Shown here: positions 8,637 to 16,611 of the stretch, piece by piece
How positions within the stretch are numbered: position 1 is the first letter of the stretch
Layout of the letters: every line of letters begins with the position of its first letter
Notes under the pieces: generated by a model
Told to the model about the DNA's origin: nothing
Seen by the model: the letters and a program-made list of their open reading frames with translations, nothing else
Databases searched by the model: none
DNA from: CAZUAQ01 sp964618455
Lineage (GTDB): Bacteria > Planctomycetota > Phycisphaerae > UBA1845 > PWPN01
Length of the DNA: 43,135 nucleotides
Direction of reading: 5' to 3'
Assembly: GCA_964618455.1 (NCBI GenBank)
Contig: CAZUAQ010000045.1
Span: 1-43,135, forward strand
Position numbers and translations under genes: made by a program

Positions 8637-8665
8637 AATGTATCGTCTGAATGATGCTCCGTCAA
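8637..8665 (-). promoter_or_regulatory. Sigma70 promoter of the feo operon
   Basis: On the minus strand TTGACG (8660-8665), 17-bp spacer, TACATT (8637-8642). The expected start of transcription, near 8630, is next to the Fur-like palindrome. The rest of the 8541-8884 gap contains no gene. Confidence 0.6.
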
Positions 8666-8884
8666 GAGTGAATCCAAGAGAAATCAAGAAAAAACGAAAT
8701 TAATATGAAGAGGTCTCTTTCTCCGGATAAGGGAAGATTGACGGGCGGCGGCGTATGCGGCCCAGGCGACCCGGTCGGGGAAAGTAACTACCATCTTGAT
8801 TTCGGAGGATTTTCTTCCGAAGCACTGGGGTCCTGTCATTCCCCCGGGGCCGAGTACGCCGCGTCGCGGTGTTCCTTTCGACGA

Positions 8885-9742
8885 TCACATCACACCGGCA
8901 TACGGCCGGATACGATCGACCAGGGCGTCGATGTCGTAGCTCTTGCTGAGATCGACGGGCAGAAAGACGCCGTGATTGTGGTCGCTCGCCAGAATAATCA
9001 ACCGTTCGAGTTGCACGGTGTATCCGGACTCCTGGGGCTGGTGGCCGATCACGAAGTAATCGACGTCGTAAGCCTTGGCGAGTTTTTCGAGCAGGGGACC
9101 GGTGTGGTTGCGACCCCATACCATGCGATAAGCGGCGCTGTTCTCGCCGAGATCGAGTTGGTTGGGATCGGCGTTCACACAGGACGTCTCGAACTCGTGC
9201 ATGTAGCGAGCATCCGGCAGCGAATGCGCAAAGAATATGCGGTTCGGGGTACGACCCGCCAGGGGGAAAGAGCCGATGAAGCGATCGACCGCCTCCAGGA
9301 CGTCGTCGATCTTGTCGGTTCCCAGAATGGACGCGACGCCACGTTCGAAATCGTCCGTGACCACGCGTCCGCCCTTGGTAATTTCGTGCTTGCGCATCTG
9401 GGCCAACTCGTGGTTGCTCTGGAGAAAGTGAACCTGCTCGGGGAAGAATGTTTTCCACTGTGCCGCATCGAGCATGAGTTCGAACGAGAGATCGGGCTGG
9501 CCATACTCTTCGGGTGTCTCGTGGATGAGTTCATGCAGGATGACATGGCGGATCGGCGTCATCTCCAGGGCGCAGTAGCGGACCAGCTTGTCGAAGTTGC
9601 GGCGGTGCCCGTGCATATCGCCGGTCATCACCACTTGCCCGTAATTGTTGAAGCAGAGAAGACACCCCTTCCGAAGCGGATCGGAGAGGTTCATTTCGGC
9701 TGCCTGGTGAAGCGTTTCGATGGCGGATTCAGCGTTGCTCAT
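8885..9742 (-). CDS. PPP-like metallophosphoesterase, probable protein phosphatase
   Basis: 285 residues. Motifs of the calcineurin-like fold are GDMHG (41-45), SNHE (109-112, in place of GNHE), AH at 172-173 and GHQP (233-236), which supply metal ligands. The second PPP motif, usually GDxVDRG, is replaced by LHELIHET around 69-76, so one bridging aspartate is missing or substituted and the metal site is unusual. The start codon overlaps the stop of the upstream kinase gene in an ATGA, so the two are translationally coupled. This suggests a cytosolic kinase-phosphatase pair that phosphorylates and dephosphorylates the same target. Tyr/Ser specificity cannot be read from sequence. Confidence 0.85.
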   Translation of the reverse strand: MSNAESAIETLHQAAEMNLSDPLRKGCLLCFNNYGQVVMTGDMHGHRRNFDKLVRYCALEMTPIRHVILHELIHETPEEYGQPDLSFELMLDAAQWKTFFPEQVHFLQSNHELAQMRKHEITKGGRVVTDDFERGVASILGTDKIDDVLEAVDRFIGSFPLAGRTPNRIFFAHSLPDARYMHEFETSCVNADPNQLDLGENSAAYRMVWGRNHTGPLLEKLAKAYDVDYFVIGHQPQESGYTVQLERLIILASDHNHGVFLPVDLSKSYDIDALVDRIRPYAGVM

Positions 9743-10659
9743 GCGGTGGCATCACCCGGCGGTGAAGCCGGTACTTCGGGGTTTGTGTCGGAATCATCTT
9801 CACCCTCCACGACGGGACCGGTCAGGGAAGCTTCGTTCTTATCGAGGATGTGCTTGGTGACCTCCAGGCGATGAAGCACTTCGCGCATGTCGGAAGGGCG
9901 GTCTTTGGGATTGGTCTTGCAGCAGTCCATGACCAGCCGACTCAGAGCCGCAGGCACGTTGGCATTGATCTCATGCGGAGGCACCGCGTCGCGCGGTGCG
10001 GCCAGGTCGATGCCGGCTCGGCGCCCTTTGCCGGGCAGAACCGTCGGGTACGCGCGTCCCGTGATGGTCCAATAAAGCGTCGCCCCGAAATTGAACACGT
10101 CCGTCGGGCGGTCCAGGGGCACGCCTTTCTCAACCTGCTCCGGCGCGATGTAGTCCGGAGTGCCCTGAATACGTCCTTTGACATGGCCGATCGGGCAGCT
10201 CTGGCCGAAGTCGATGACGCGAACATCGCCGTCCTTTCCTATCAGGATGTTGTTCGGCTTCATGTCGGCATGAACGTAGCCCGCCTGGTGCAGGGCGTCC
10301 AGCGCATGGGCGACTCGGATGAAGACGTTGATCAGCCCATGCGTTCCCAGGGGACCGATTTCCTCGAGACTTCGGCCTTCGAAGAACTCCATGATGAGAT
10401 GCAACTCTTTGACATAGAGAAGTTTGCGAACCTTCTTCATGTGAAAGCTGCGCCGCAGATAGGGATGGTCGAGCTTGGAGGAGACGTTGAAGTCGTTAAT
10501 GGCCTGCAGGAGATAGCGGTTATCGTCGGTGGCCCGGCGCACCACGCGCTTCAGGGCGAATTTCTCACCCGTCCGCTGCTCGGCCACCAGCCAGATGGTG
10601 GAGCGGGCGCCGGTACCCAACCGCTCGTAAACCGTATATCCCGGGACGGTAAAACTCAC
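9739..10659 (-). CDS. Soluble eukaryotic-type Ser/Thr protein kinase
   Basis: 306 residues with one kinase domain (about 7-265): glycine loop GTGARS, ATP-binding Lys37 in FALKRV, catalytic loop HADMKPNN (Asp132), DFG (150-152), APE (172-174) and TDVFNFG in helix F. The helix-C position that normally holds Glu appears to be Asp56. There is no membrane helix and no extracellular sensor; the last 40 residues are acidic and Pro-rich, so the enzyme is cytosolic, unlike PknB types. It starts with GTG, with GGAAGG five bases before it. It is the first gene of a two-gene operon with the phosphatase. Confidence 0.93.
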   Translation of the reverse strand: MSFTVPGYTVYERLGTGARSTIWLVAEQRTGEKFALKRVVRRATDDNRYLLQAINDFNVSSKLDHPYLRRSFHMKKVRKLLYVKELHLIMEFFEGRSLEEIGPLGTHGLINVFIRVAHALDALHQAGYVHADMKPNNILIGKDGDVRVIDFGQSCPIGHVKGRIQGTPDYIAPEQVEKGVPLDRPTDVFNFGATLYWTITGRAYPTVLPGKGRRAGIDLAAPRDAVPPHEINANVPAALSRLVMDCCKTNPKDRPSDMREVLHRLEVTKHILDKNEASLTGPVVEGEDDSDTNPEVPASPPGDATA

Positions 10660-10749
10660 GTGAGCCTTCCTAAACCCTTATCCTTCAGAACGTTGGCGCA
10701 CTGCACTCCCTGGCCCCCTGCGCGACACGGCGTGAAGCCGGACAAGTGC

Positions 10750-10778
10750 ATTATGCAGCGTGACTTACGTATTGTCTA
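10750..10778 (-). promoter_or_regulatory. Sigma70 promoter of the kinase-phosphatase operon
   Basis: On the minus strand TAGACA (10773-10778), 17-bp spacer, CATAAT (10750-10755), each 5 of 6 to consensus. An inverted repeat ATTGTC-N6-GACAAT (10771-10788) overlaps the -35 and could be an operator. Confidence 0.55.
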
Positions 10779-10788
10779 GCGTGACAAT

Positions 10789-11078
10789 GCCCCGGCGTGC
10801 AGGCCGGCCTTGCCTAATGCTCTCTTTTTCGACCTGAAGGATGCCCCGCTGGATCATCGCCTGTCGGGAATACCACGGAATGCCCGCGTTCCGTATGGGC
10901 GATCTTACCTAAGGAATTGCACGGAATAGGTTTAAGTCCACCGGGCGAGCAGCTGGGCGCGGAGCGGGCAACGACCGGATGTGTGGGGCGGCCTTGAATG
11001 GAGCATGATCCGTCATCGCAGGGACGGGGCCGCGAATCAGACGGGATTCCATTAGGGCATATAGATTGCTGAAAACGA
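10789..11078. other. Intergenic, no gene seen
   Basis: The gap from 10660 to 11078 holds the kinase promoter. Beyond it I find no ORF with a ribosome binding site and no hairpin with a T-run. Confidence 0.5.
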
Positions 11079-11582
11079 CTATTCGCTGGAGTGGAGCCGG
11101 GGGCGGTTTTCCGCATGGGTGGGCTCGGGCGGCGGCACGTCATTCCACACTACATTCCGGTGATCAATGCCGAATTCGCGGACGAGCTTGTCCACAATCA
11201 TGCGGGCTTGCTGGTGCTGCGCGGGGGTGATCCGATTGGAGTGTTCACCGGCGACCAGTCCGATGCGTACCACGTCCTGCAGTGTGGATTCCTTGGTGAA
11301 GGGGCTCTGGCGTTGCCAGAGATGCGTCCAGTGCACATCGCCGCGATGGTCCACGAAAACATGGGCGGGATGCGTTTTGTGATCGGTCGTGAGATGCTCG
11401 AGGTCCAGGTGGATGGCCTGCCAGGCATGCGGCGATTGGTTCGGCTGGGCGATGAGCACGCGCTGGTTGCCCTGGGTCGTGGGCAACCCTTGAGCGTAGT
11501 AGAGAACGAGCGCCCCAAGGGTCATGGATGCCACCAGGGTCCCAAAGGTTCTGTGCAGCCTTCTTTGCCGATCCATGGCCAT
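11079..11582 (-). CDS. Membrane-anchored protein, possibly a degenerate amidase/PGRP-like fold
   Basis: 167 residues. A single hydrophobic segment (about 13-32, TLVASMTLGALVLYYAQGL) after a basic start predicts an N-in anchor with an extracytoplasmic domain. The domain has the order of an amidase_2/peptidoglycan-recognition fold: an opening AIHLDLEH strand, HVFVDHRGDVHWTHLW resembling the H-F-V-I-x-x-x-G strand, VRIGLVAGEH, and a helix with TPAQHQQARMIVDKLVREFGI. The usual zinc-ligand set is not clear, so it may bind rather than cut peptidoglycan; this is a weak resemblance by eye. Two in-frame ATGs (11582, 11576) sit near a TGTACT -10-like box; no Shine-Dalgarno sequence is present. Confidence 0.6.
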   Translation of the reverse strand: MAMDRQRRLHRTFGTLVASMTLGALVLYYAQGLPTTQGNQRVLIAQPNQSPHAWQAIHLDLEHLTTDHKTHPAHVFVDHRGDVHWTHLWQRQSPFTKESTLQDVVRIGLVAGEHSNRITPAQHQQARMIVDKLVREFGIDHRNVVWNDVPPPEPTHAENRPRLHSSE

Positions 11583-11768
11583 AGTACAACTTCAAAAAGG
11601 GGGCGTAACGGAGCGCATTCAAGAGAACGTTTTGTACTCTAGCTATCGGACAAAAGCAACGAGTGAGTTTTGTTTTTTCACTTAATTTTCAGGGATTATT
11701 GGTCCCGCGGCATTATTGCATGGACTCAAGGCAAGCATGCCAGACGCTTCCGCGCAAGCGGGGAAAGA

Positions 11769-12257
11769 TCAGATCGCCTGTGAGTTTTTCAGGTCATCGC
11801 GCAACGCGCTGAACGTGCGCCGCAGTTGCGGGTGGATATGATCGGGTGCAATCTCGCAAAGCGGTTCGAGGACAAAGAGCCGCTGATGCATACGCGGGTG
11901 AGGCAGCGTGAGATCGGGCGTCCGGCATTCCCTGTTCTCGTAGGTCAGCAGATCGAGATCCAGCGTGCGCGGCGCGTCAGGTTCGTGCCGTTCGCGGCCG
12001 TGCTCGAGTTCGATCTGCTGCAAGTGGTGGAGCAATGCCTCGGGATCGATCGCCGTCTCCACCCGGGCGACCGCGTTGAGGTATCGCCCCTGACCCGGGG
12101 GACCGCCGACGGGATCCGTTTCATGGAAATTGGAACAGGCGACGACGTGCGTTCCGTCGATGCGACCGAGGGCCCTGAGTGCCGACCGCAGCAGCTCCCG
12201 GCGGTCACCCAGATTGGAGCCGAGAGCGATAAAGGCGGTATGCGAAAGCGGATTCAT
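11769..12257 (-). CDS. folK: 2-amino-4-hydroxy-6-hydroxymethyldihydropteridine pyrophosphokinase
   Basis: 162 residues from ATG 12257. HPPK transfers pyrophosphate from ATP to hydroxymethyl-dihydropterin in folate synthesis in the cytosol. Family motifs present are FIALGSNLGDR at the N-terminus, FHETDPVGG and QGRYLNAVARVET, ELEHGRERHEPDAPRTLDLDLL with the two Mg-binding aspartates, and LPHPRMHQRLFVLEPL. An earlier in-frame ATG at 12275 would add six residues; the later one is preferred because family proteins start just before the FIALGSN strand, though its GGAG is rather distant. No other folate gene is adjacent. It diverges from the peptidyl-prolyl isomerase gene, and the two share an intergenic region of about 150 bases. 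Confidence 0.93.
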   Translation of the reverse strand: MNPLSHTAFIALGSNLGDRRELLRSALRALGRIDGTHVVACSNFHETDPVGGPPGQGRYLNAVARVETAIDPEALLHHLQQIELEHGRERHEPDAPRTLDLDLLTYENRECRTPDLTLPHPRMHQRLFVLEPLCEIAPDHIHPQLRRTFSALRDDLKNSQAI

Positions 12258-12336
12258 CTCGTGCCGTTCTCCCATGAGACGCGTCTGCTTACCCGTCGAG
12301 CCGATCTTCCGTTCGACCAGAAGCGGGGAGCGGGGC

Positions 12337-12365
12337 TTCATTCGTCACCCTACGCATCGTATAGT
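12337..12365 (+). promoter_or_regulatory. Candidate promoter of the PPIase gene
   Basis: TTCATT (12337-12342), 17-bp spacer, TATAGT (12360-12365). The -10 is good and the -35 poor. The gene's start codon is 50 bases downstream. Confidence 0.35.
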
Positions 12366-12414
12366 GGAGAGCCTGGGTCACAAGTGTGAGTCCGGATGGC
12401 ATGCGGGAGGTTTC

Positions 12415-14313
12415 ATGTTTCGACGCGATCATCGCCTGTGGGTTTACGTTCTGTCGGCGTTCGTCTGTGTGATGGTGCTCGGACAGCAATGCGTTCCCCC
12501 TCCGGACGTCGAGCCGATGCCGGGGACCGGTCAGTCTCGGGCGACCCTCCAGACCAGCGAAGGGGTCATCGTGGTGGAGTTGTTCGACCGGCAGGCGCCT
12601 CTCACGGTCGCACATTTTCTCCAACTGGTCGAAGACGGCTTCTACAGCCAATCGGCAATTCACGAGGTCCAGGACGGCTCACACATTTCCGGCGGGCTGT
12701 TCAGCAGCGCCTCGCCGCCGGCGCGCCTGCCGGAGGCGGATTCGGTCGAGAACGAATCGAACAACGGCCTCTCCAACCTGCGCGGCCGACTGGTCATGAT
12801 CGAGCCCGAGGGCCCGGGCAGCGGAACGTCGGGCTTCCGGATTCTTCTGGCGGATCAGCCGTCCAACGATTTCGATCTCGAGTCGGACACCCCGGGGCGC
12901 ACCGTGTTCGGGAAGGTCGTCGCAGGGATGGACGTGGTGGACACCATCGGCTCCTTTGAGACCGAGAGTGTCGAGAGCGCGGAGGGGCAGACTTTGAGCC
13001 GGTATCCGACACCGCCGGTGCTCATCGGTCAGATCGTTGCGGGCGAGGAGGATCTTCCTCCGGCGGAGCCTCCGGTGGAAGGGTTCGAAGCCGACGCGGG
13101 GGATGATCGCGTGGTGGCGGCCGGATTGGACATCACGTTGGATGGGGGAGGCAGCAGCGCGGGGGAGGCCGGCGGGGCGCTGAGCTTCGCCTGGGAGCAG
13201 ATCGCCGGGCCGACGGTCGAACTGAGCGACCCTTCGTCAGAGCAACCGTCGTTCACCGTTCCGGATGGCGCCGAAAGCCTGTCGTTCCGTCTGACGGTGA
13301 CGAATGATCTCGGCACGACCGCCACGGATGAGGTCGTATTCCCGGTCGCCCAGGATCCGCATGTGCGCATGCAGACGAGCGAAGGCGACATTCTGTTCGA
13401 CGTGTTCGAGGAAGAGACGCCGATCACGGCGACGAATTTCCTGCAGTACATCGTGGACGATTACTATGACGGTACGATCTTCCATCGCGTGCCGGAGAAC
13501 TTCGTGATCCAGGGCGGAGGATTCCTGCCGGGACTGGTGAGACAGGAGCCTTTGCGCGATCCGATCGTCAACGAGTTCAGTGAGGATCGCCCGAACCTGC
13601 GCGGCACGATCGCCATGGCGAAGACAAGCGACCCGGACTCGGCCACCTCGCAGTTTTTCTTCAACACGAAGGACAATCCCGACCTGGACAATACCTCCAA
13701 CAGCGGTGGATTCACGGTGTTCGGGAACATCGAGGACGGACTGGACGTCATGGATGCCATCCAGGCGGTCGAGACGGAAACCGTCTCAACCGAGGAGCAG
13801 ACTTTCCAGGATGTGCCGGTCGAAGACGTGGTGGTGCTCGACGTCGTCATCGAGGACGCACCGGACCCGGCGGACGATTCGGCCGATGAGGACGATGCGG
13901 ATCCGGGCGAGGGTGAGGACGAGGGCACGGACGAAGACACGGACGAAGTGGTCCCGGTGGATGCGGAGTTCACGGTGACGGAGGAAGGCCTGCAGTACCG
14001 CGACGTGGCCCTCGGCGATGGAGCGGTGGTCCAGCCGGAGTCGACGATCCGGGTGATTTACGAGGGGCGTTTCGACGACGAGAACGGCGACGTGTTCGAT
14101 ACGAGCCTGGACGAGGCGAGCGCGCCGGAGTTTCCCCTCTCGGAATTGATCGAGGGCTGGCAGATCGGCCTGGGTGAAATTGAGATGCGGGAAGGCGGTA
14201 CGCGACAATTGATCATTCCGCCGGACCTAGCGTACGGCGATGAGGGATCGGGTGCGATTCCTCCGAACGCCACGCTGTGGTTCCAGATCAGCATCGTTGA
14301 GATCGTGAATTGA
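12415..14313 (+). CDS. Exported triple-domain peptidyl-prolyl isomerase: cyclophilin - Ig/PKD-like - cyclophilin - FKBP
   Basis: 632 residues from ATG 12415 (GGGAGG four bases upstream). A hydrophobic N-terminal segment (8-23) followed by a Cys at 26 predicts export; the LGQQC site is a poor lipobox. Domains: first cyclophilin-like 42-210, PKD/Ig-like 222-312, second cyclophilin 315-482, a very acidic linker 482-516, FKBP 518-632. The second cyclophilin keeps the active-site Arg358, Phe363 and Gln366 (FHRVPENFVIQGG). In the first the equivalent positions are Glu84, Ser89 and Ser92, so it should be catalytically dead. The FKBP shows FDTS, GWQIGL and YGDEGSGAIPPNATLWF, consistent with activity. 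Likely a periplasmic or surface folding factor for proline-rich exported proteins. Stands alone, with ktrB following after 100 bases. Confidence 0.9.
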   Translation: MFRRDHRLWVYVLSAFVCVMVLGQQCVPPPDVEPMPGTGQSRATLQTSEGVIVVELFDRQAPLTVAHFLQLVEDGFYSQSAIHEVQDGSHISGGLFSSASPPARLPEADSVENESNNGLSNLRGRLVMIEPEGPGSGTSGFRILLADQPSNDFDLESDTPGRTVFGKVVAGMDVVDTIGSFETESVESAEGQTLSRYPTPPVLIGQIVAGEEDLPPAEPPVEGFEADAGDDRVVAAGLDITLDGGGSSAGEAGGALSFAWEQIAGPTVELSDPSSEQPSFTVPDGAESLSFRLTVTNDLGTTATDEVVFPVAQDPHVRMQTSEGDILFDVFEEETPITATNFLQYIVDDYYDGTIFHRVPENFVIQGGGFLPGLVRQEPLRDPIVNEFSEDRPNLRGTIAMAKTSDPDSATSQFFFNTKDNPDLDNTSNSGGFTVFGNIEDGLDVMDAIQAVETETVSTEEQTFQDVPVEDVVVLDVVIEDAPDPADDSADEDDADPGEGEDEGTDEDTDEVVPVDAEFTVTEEGLQYRDVALGDGAVVQPESTIRVIYEGRFDDENGDVFDTSLDEASAPEFPLSELIEGWQIGLGEIEMREGGTRQLIIPPDLAYGDEGSGAIPPNATLWFQISIVEIVN

Positions 14314-14399
14314 GCTTGATCGGTAACCGCATGCTCGACAGCGGTAGCGATGGGATCGAGCCCGGGTTCATTACGGTCCGTCAGCACCCATGTCGTGTT

Positions 14400-14413
14400 C
14401 GGGAGTGCTCCCG
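14400..14413 (+). promoter_or_regulatory. Hairpin enclosing the ktrB ribosome binding site
   Basis: CGGGAGTGCTCCCG is a perfect 6-bp inverted repeat with a two-base centre, ending directly before the ATG. Its left arm contains the GGGAG Shine-Dalgarno sequence, so folding would hide it. This could lower or tune translation of the K+ channel gene. Confidence 0.4.
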
Positions 14414-15769
14414 ATGACTCCTCTTTCCCGTCTGCTGTTTCTGCTCTGGCGCAATCCTCAACGTTTTCTTCTCGGCACCTTCCTGGTCTTGATCGGCGTG
14501 GGCGCGGTTCTGCTGAGTCTGCCCTTCGCGCACCGCGAGGATCCCGTGAGCCTGGTCGACGCATTGTTCACGTCGACCTCGGCGGTCTGTGTGACGGGCC
14601 TCATCGTCAAGGATACCGGACAGGATTTCACTCTGGCCGGGCAGGTCGTCATCCTGGTGCTGATTCAACTGGGTGGGCTGGGCATCATGACCTACGCCGA
14701 CCTGATTCTCCAGATCGTCGGTCATCGCAGTTCGCTGCGCATGCAGGCGGCGGTGCAGGACGGGTTTTTCGCCAAGACGGCGGCCAACGCCTACGGGCGG
14801 CGCTTGCGAATCATCGTGGCCTCGACGCTGGTGTTCGAGACCCTGGGAGCGATGCTTCTCTATGCCATGATGCGCGGCGCGGAAGGTATTTCCCGTCCCG
14901 GATTCGACGCCGTGTTTCACGCCGTCTCCGCATTCTGCAATGCCGGCTTCTCCACCTACGACACCAGCCTGATCCGGTGGAGCGATCATCTCGGTGTCAT
15001 GGTGACGATCGCTTTTCTGATCGTGGCGGGCGGGCTCGGCTATGCGGTCTGGCAGGAGTTGATTCGCCGGTCTCTCCTGCGTCAGCGCGGCGTGCTGACC
15101 AAGCACTGGTCGTTGCACACGCGCGTCGTCTTGATCATGACGGGAGGATTGATCCTCGCCGGAGTCTTGGCGCTGTGGGCGCTGGGGATCGGCGAACCCG
15201 GGAACGAGCCGGCCCGCATCGGACAGGCGCTGTTCATGTCGATCACGGCCCGGACGGCGGGATTCAATACACTGGAGGTGGGACTGCTGCCCCTGCCGGC
15301 TTTGCTTTGCGTGATTCTCCTGATGTTCGTCGGGGGCTCGCCGGGAAGCTGTGCGGGCGGTGTAAAGACGACTTCGCTGGCGATCTGGCTGGCACGGATG
15401 TGGTCGCGGTTGACCTTCCGGGAGGACGTGACGCTCCTGGGGCGGCGCATCCCCACGCGTTTGGCTCGCCGTGCGGCGCTGCTGATCGGCGTGACGGCGT
15501 CCTTCAACGCGGCGGGGGTCATGCTGCTTGCCATCACGGAGGCTTCGCAGGGGTGGGGTCTTGAGGATCTGATCTTCGAGCAGGTGTCCGCGTTTGCGAC
15601 GGTCGGGCTTTCGACCGGATTGACGCCGGAGCTCAGTCTGGTCGGAAAGCTGTGGATCACGTTCAGCATGTTCGTCGGTCGCGTGGGGCCGCTCACCGTC
15701 GCGCTGGCGATGATGGAGCCGAAGTCCGCCACGCATCGGTTACCCGAAGAGGAGATCATGATCGGATGA
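14414..15769 (+). CDS. ktrB: KtrB/TrkH-family K+ transporter, pore subunit
   Basis: 451 residues from ATG 14414, the one with GGGAG eight bases upstream; an ATG at 14390 has none. This is a membrane protein of the SKT superfamily with four pore repeats, whose filter segments are visible: TSTSAVCVTGL, HAVSAFCNAGFST, SITARTAGFNT and FEQVSAFATVGLSTG. Each keeps the filter glycine. The first helix (LLGTFLVLIGVGAVLLSLPF) and the MFVGRVGPLT C-terminal stretch are typical of KtrB. It imports K+ (possibly with Na+) under control of the cytosolic RCK protein encoded 16 bases downstream. Size and close pairing with a single RCK protein favour KtrB over TrkH. Confidence 0.93.
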   Translation: MTPLSRLLFLLWRNPQRFLLGTFLVLIGVGAVLLSLPFAHREDPVSLVDALFTSTSAVCVTGLIVKDTGQDFTLAGQVVILVLIQLGGLGIMTYADLILQIVGHRSSLRMQAAVQDGFFAKTAANAYGRRLRIIVASTLVFETLGAMLLYAMMRGAEGISRPGFDAVFHAVSAFCNAGFSTYDTSLIRWSDHLGVMVTIAFLIVAGGLGYAVWQELIRRSLLRQRGVLTKHWSLHTRVVLIMTGGLILAGVLALWALGIGEPGNEPARIGQALFMSITARTAGFNTLEVGLLPLPALLCVILLMFVGGSPGSCAGGVKTTSLAIWLARMWSRLTFREDVTLLGRRIPTRLARRAALLIGVTASFNAAGVMLLAITEASQGWGLEDLIFEQVSAFATVGLSTGLTPELSLVGKLWITFSMFVGRVGPLTVALAMMEPKSATHRLPEEEIMIG

Positions 15770-15785
15770 AAGGACAGGTGCGATC

Positions 15786-16436
15786 ATGAAGCAGATTTGT
15801 GTCATTGGACTGGGTCAGTTCGGCATGCGGTTGGCGCGGGAGTTGGCGAAACTCGACTGTGAGGTGCTGGCCATCGACCGGAGCGAATCGCTGATCGGCC
15901 AGATCCGGGACCACGTGCATCACGCGGTGATCGCCGACGTCCGCCAGTACGACGCGCTGGCGGAATTCATCGGCAAGAAGACGGACGAGGTCATTATTAC
16001 GACGAGCGAGTCATTGGAGACGAGCATCCTGTGTACGCTGCATCTGACCAAGCTCGGGGCGCAGTCGATTCGGGCGAAGGCGGCGAACGAAGATCACGCC
16101 TCGATCCTGAAGGCGCTGGGCGTCAAGCACGTGATCTCGCCGGAGGGCGAGATGGCGCTGCGTATGGCGCAGAAGATCATGCACCCGGACCTGCTGGATT
16201 ACGTGCCGCTGTCGTCGGACTACAACGTGGTGGAAATCGAGGCCCCGGAGCGCTTCCATGGAAAGACGCTGGCGGACCTTCACCTGCGCCGGAAGTACAA
16301 CGTGCTGGCGATCGCGTTGAAGCGGGCGAAAGGGGGCGAGGTGGACTTTCTCCCCTCGGCGGAGACGGTGGTTCATCCCGGGTCCAGCATGGTGGTGATC
16401 GGCAAGTTCGAGGACATTGAGAAGCTGCCGACCTGA
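15786..16436 (+). CDS. ktrA: KtrA/TrkA-type RCK regulator of K+ uptake
   Basis: 216 residues: RCK_N Rossmann domain (1-135) with IGLGQFGMRLAREL nucleotide-binding loop, an acidic residue after the second strand (IDRSE) and DVRQYDALAE; RCK_C domain (about 140-216) with VVEIEAPERFHGKTLADLHLRRKYNV. It forms a cytosolic ring that gates KtrB in response to ATP/ADP or NAD(H), and in many bacteria the RCK_C domain binds c-di-AMP. Sits 16 bases after ktrB. ATG has an AGG-containing purine stretch seven to ten bases before it. Confidence 0.94.
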   Translation: MKQICVIGLGQFGMRLARELAKLDCEVLAIDRSESLIGQIRDHVHHAVIADVRQYDALAEFIGKKTDEVIITTSESLETSILCTLHLTKLGAQSIRAKAANEDHASILKALGVKHVISPEGEMALRMAQKIMHPDLLDYVPLSSDYNVVEIEAPERFHGKTLADLHLRRKYNVLAIALKRAKGGEVDFLPSAETVVHPGSSMVVIGKFEDIEKLPT

Positions 16437-16611
16437 GAAACGGCGATGGCGGTCCGTTCGAGGGGGTATCTGGACAGGCGGGAGGAATTCTGAGAAGATA
16501 CAAGGTTTCGGTGCTGGACGTCAGGCCATGACGTTATGACAAGAGAATCCTTACGCAGCGGTGAGCACTCGCCCGGTCGGTTGCCCCGTGAGCAGGTCGA
16601 GTTCGATACAT

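Noticed and set aside
12130..12414. Longer N-terminus for the PPIase gene
   Set aside because: The extension is antisense to folK; the ATG at 12415 has GGGAGG and leads directly into a signal sequence.
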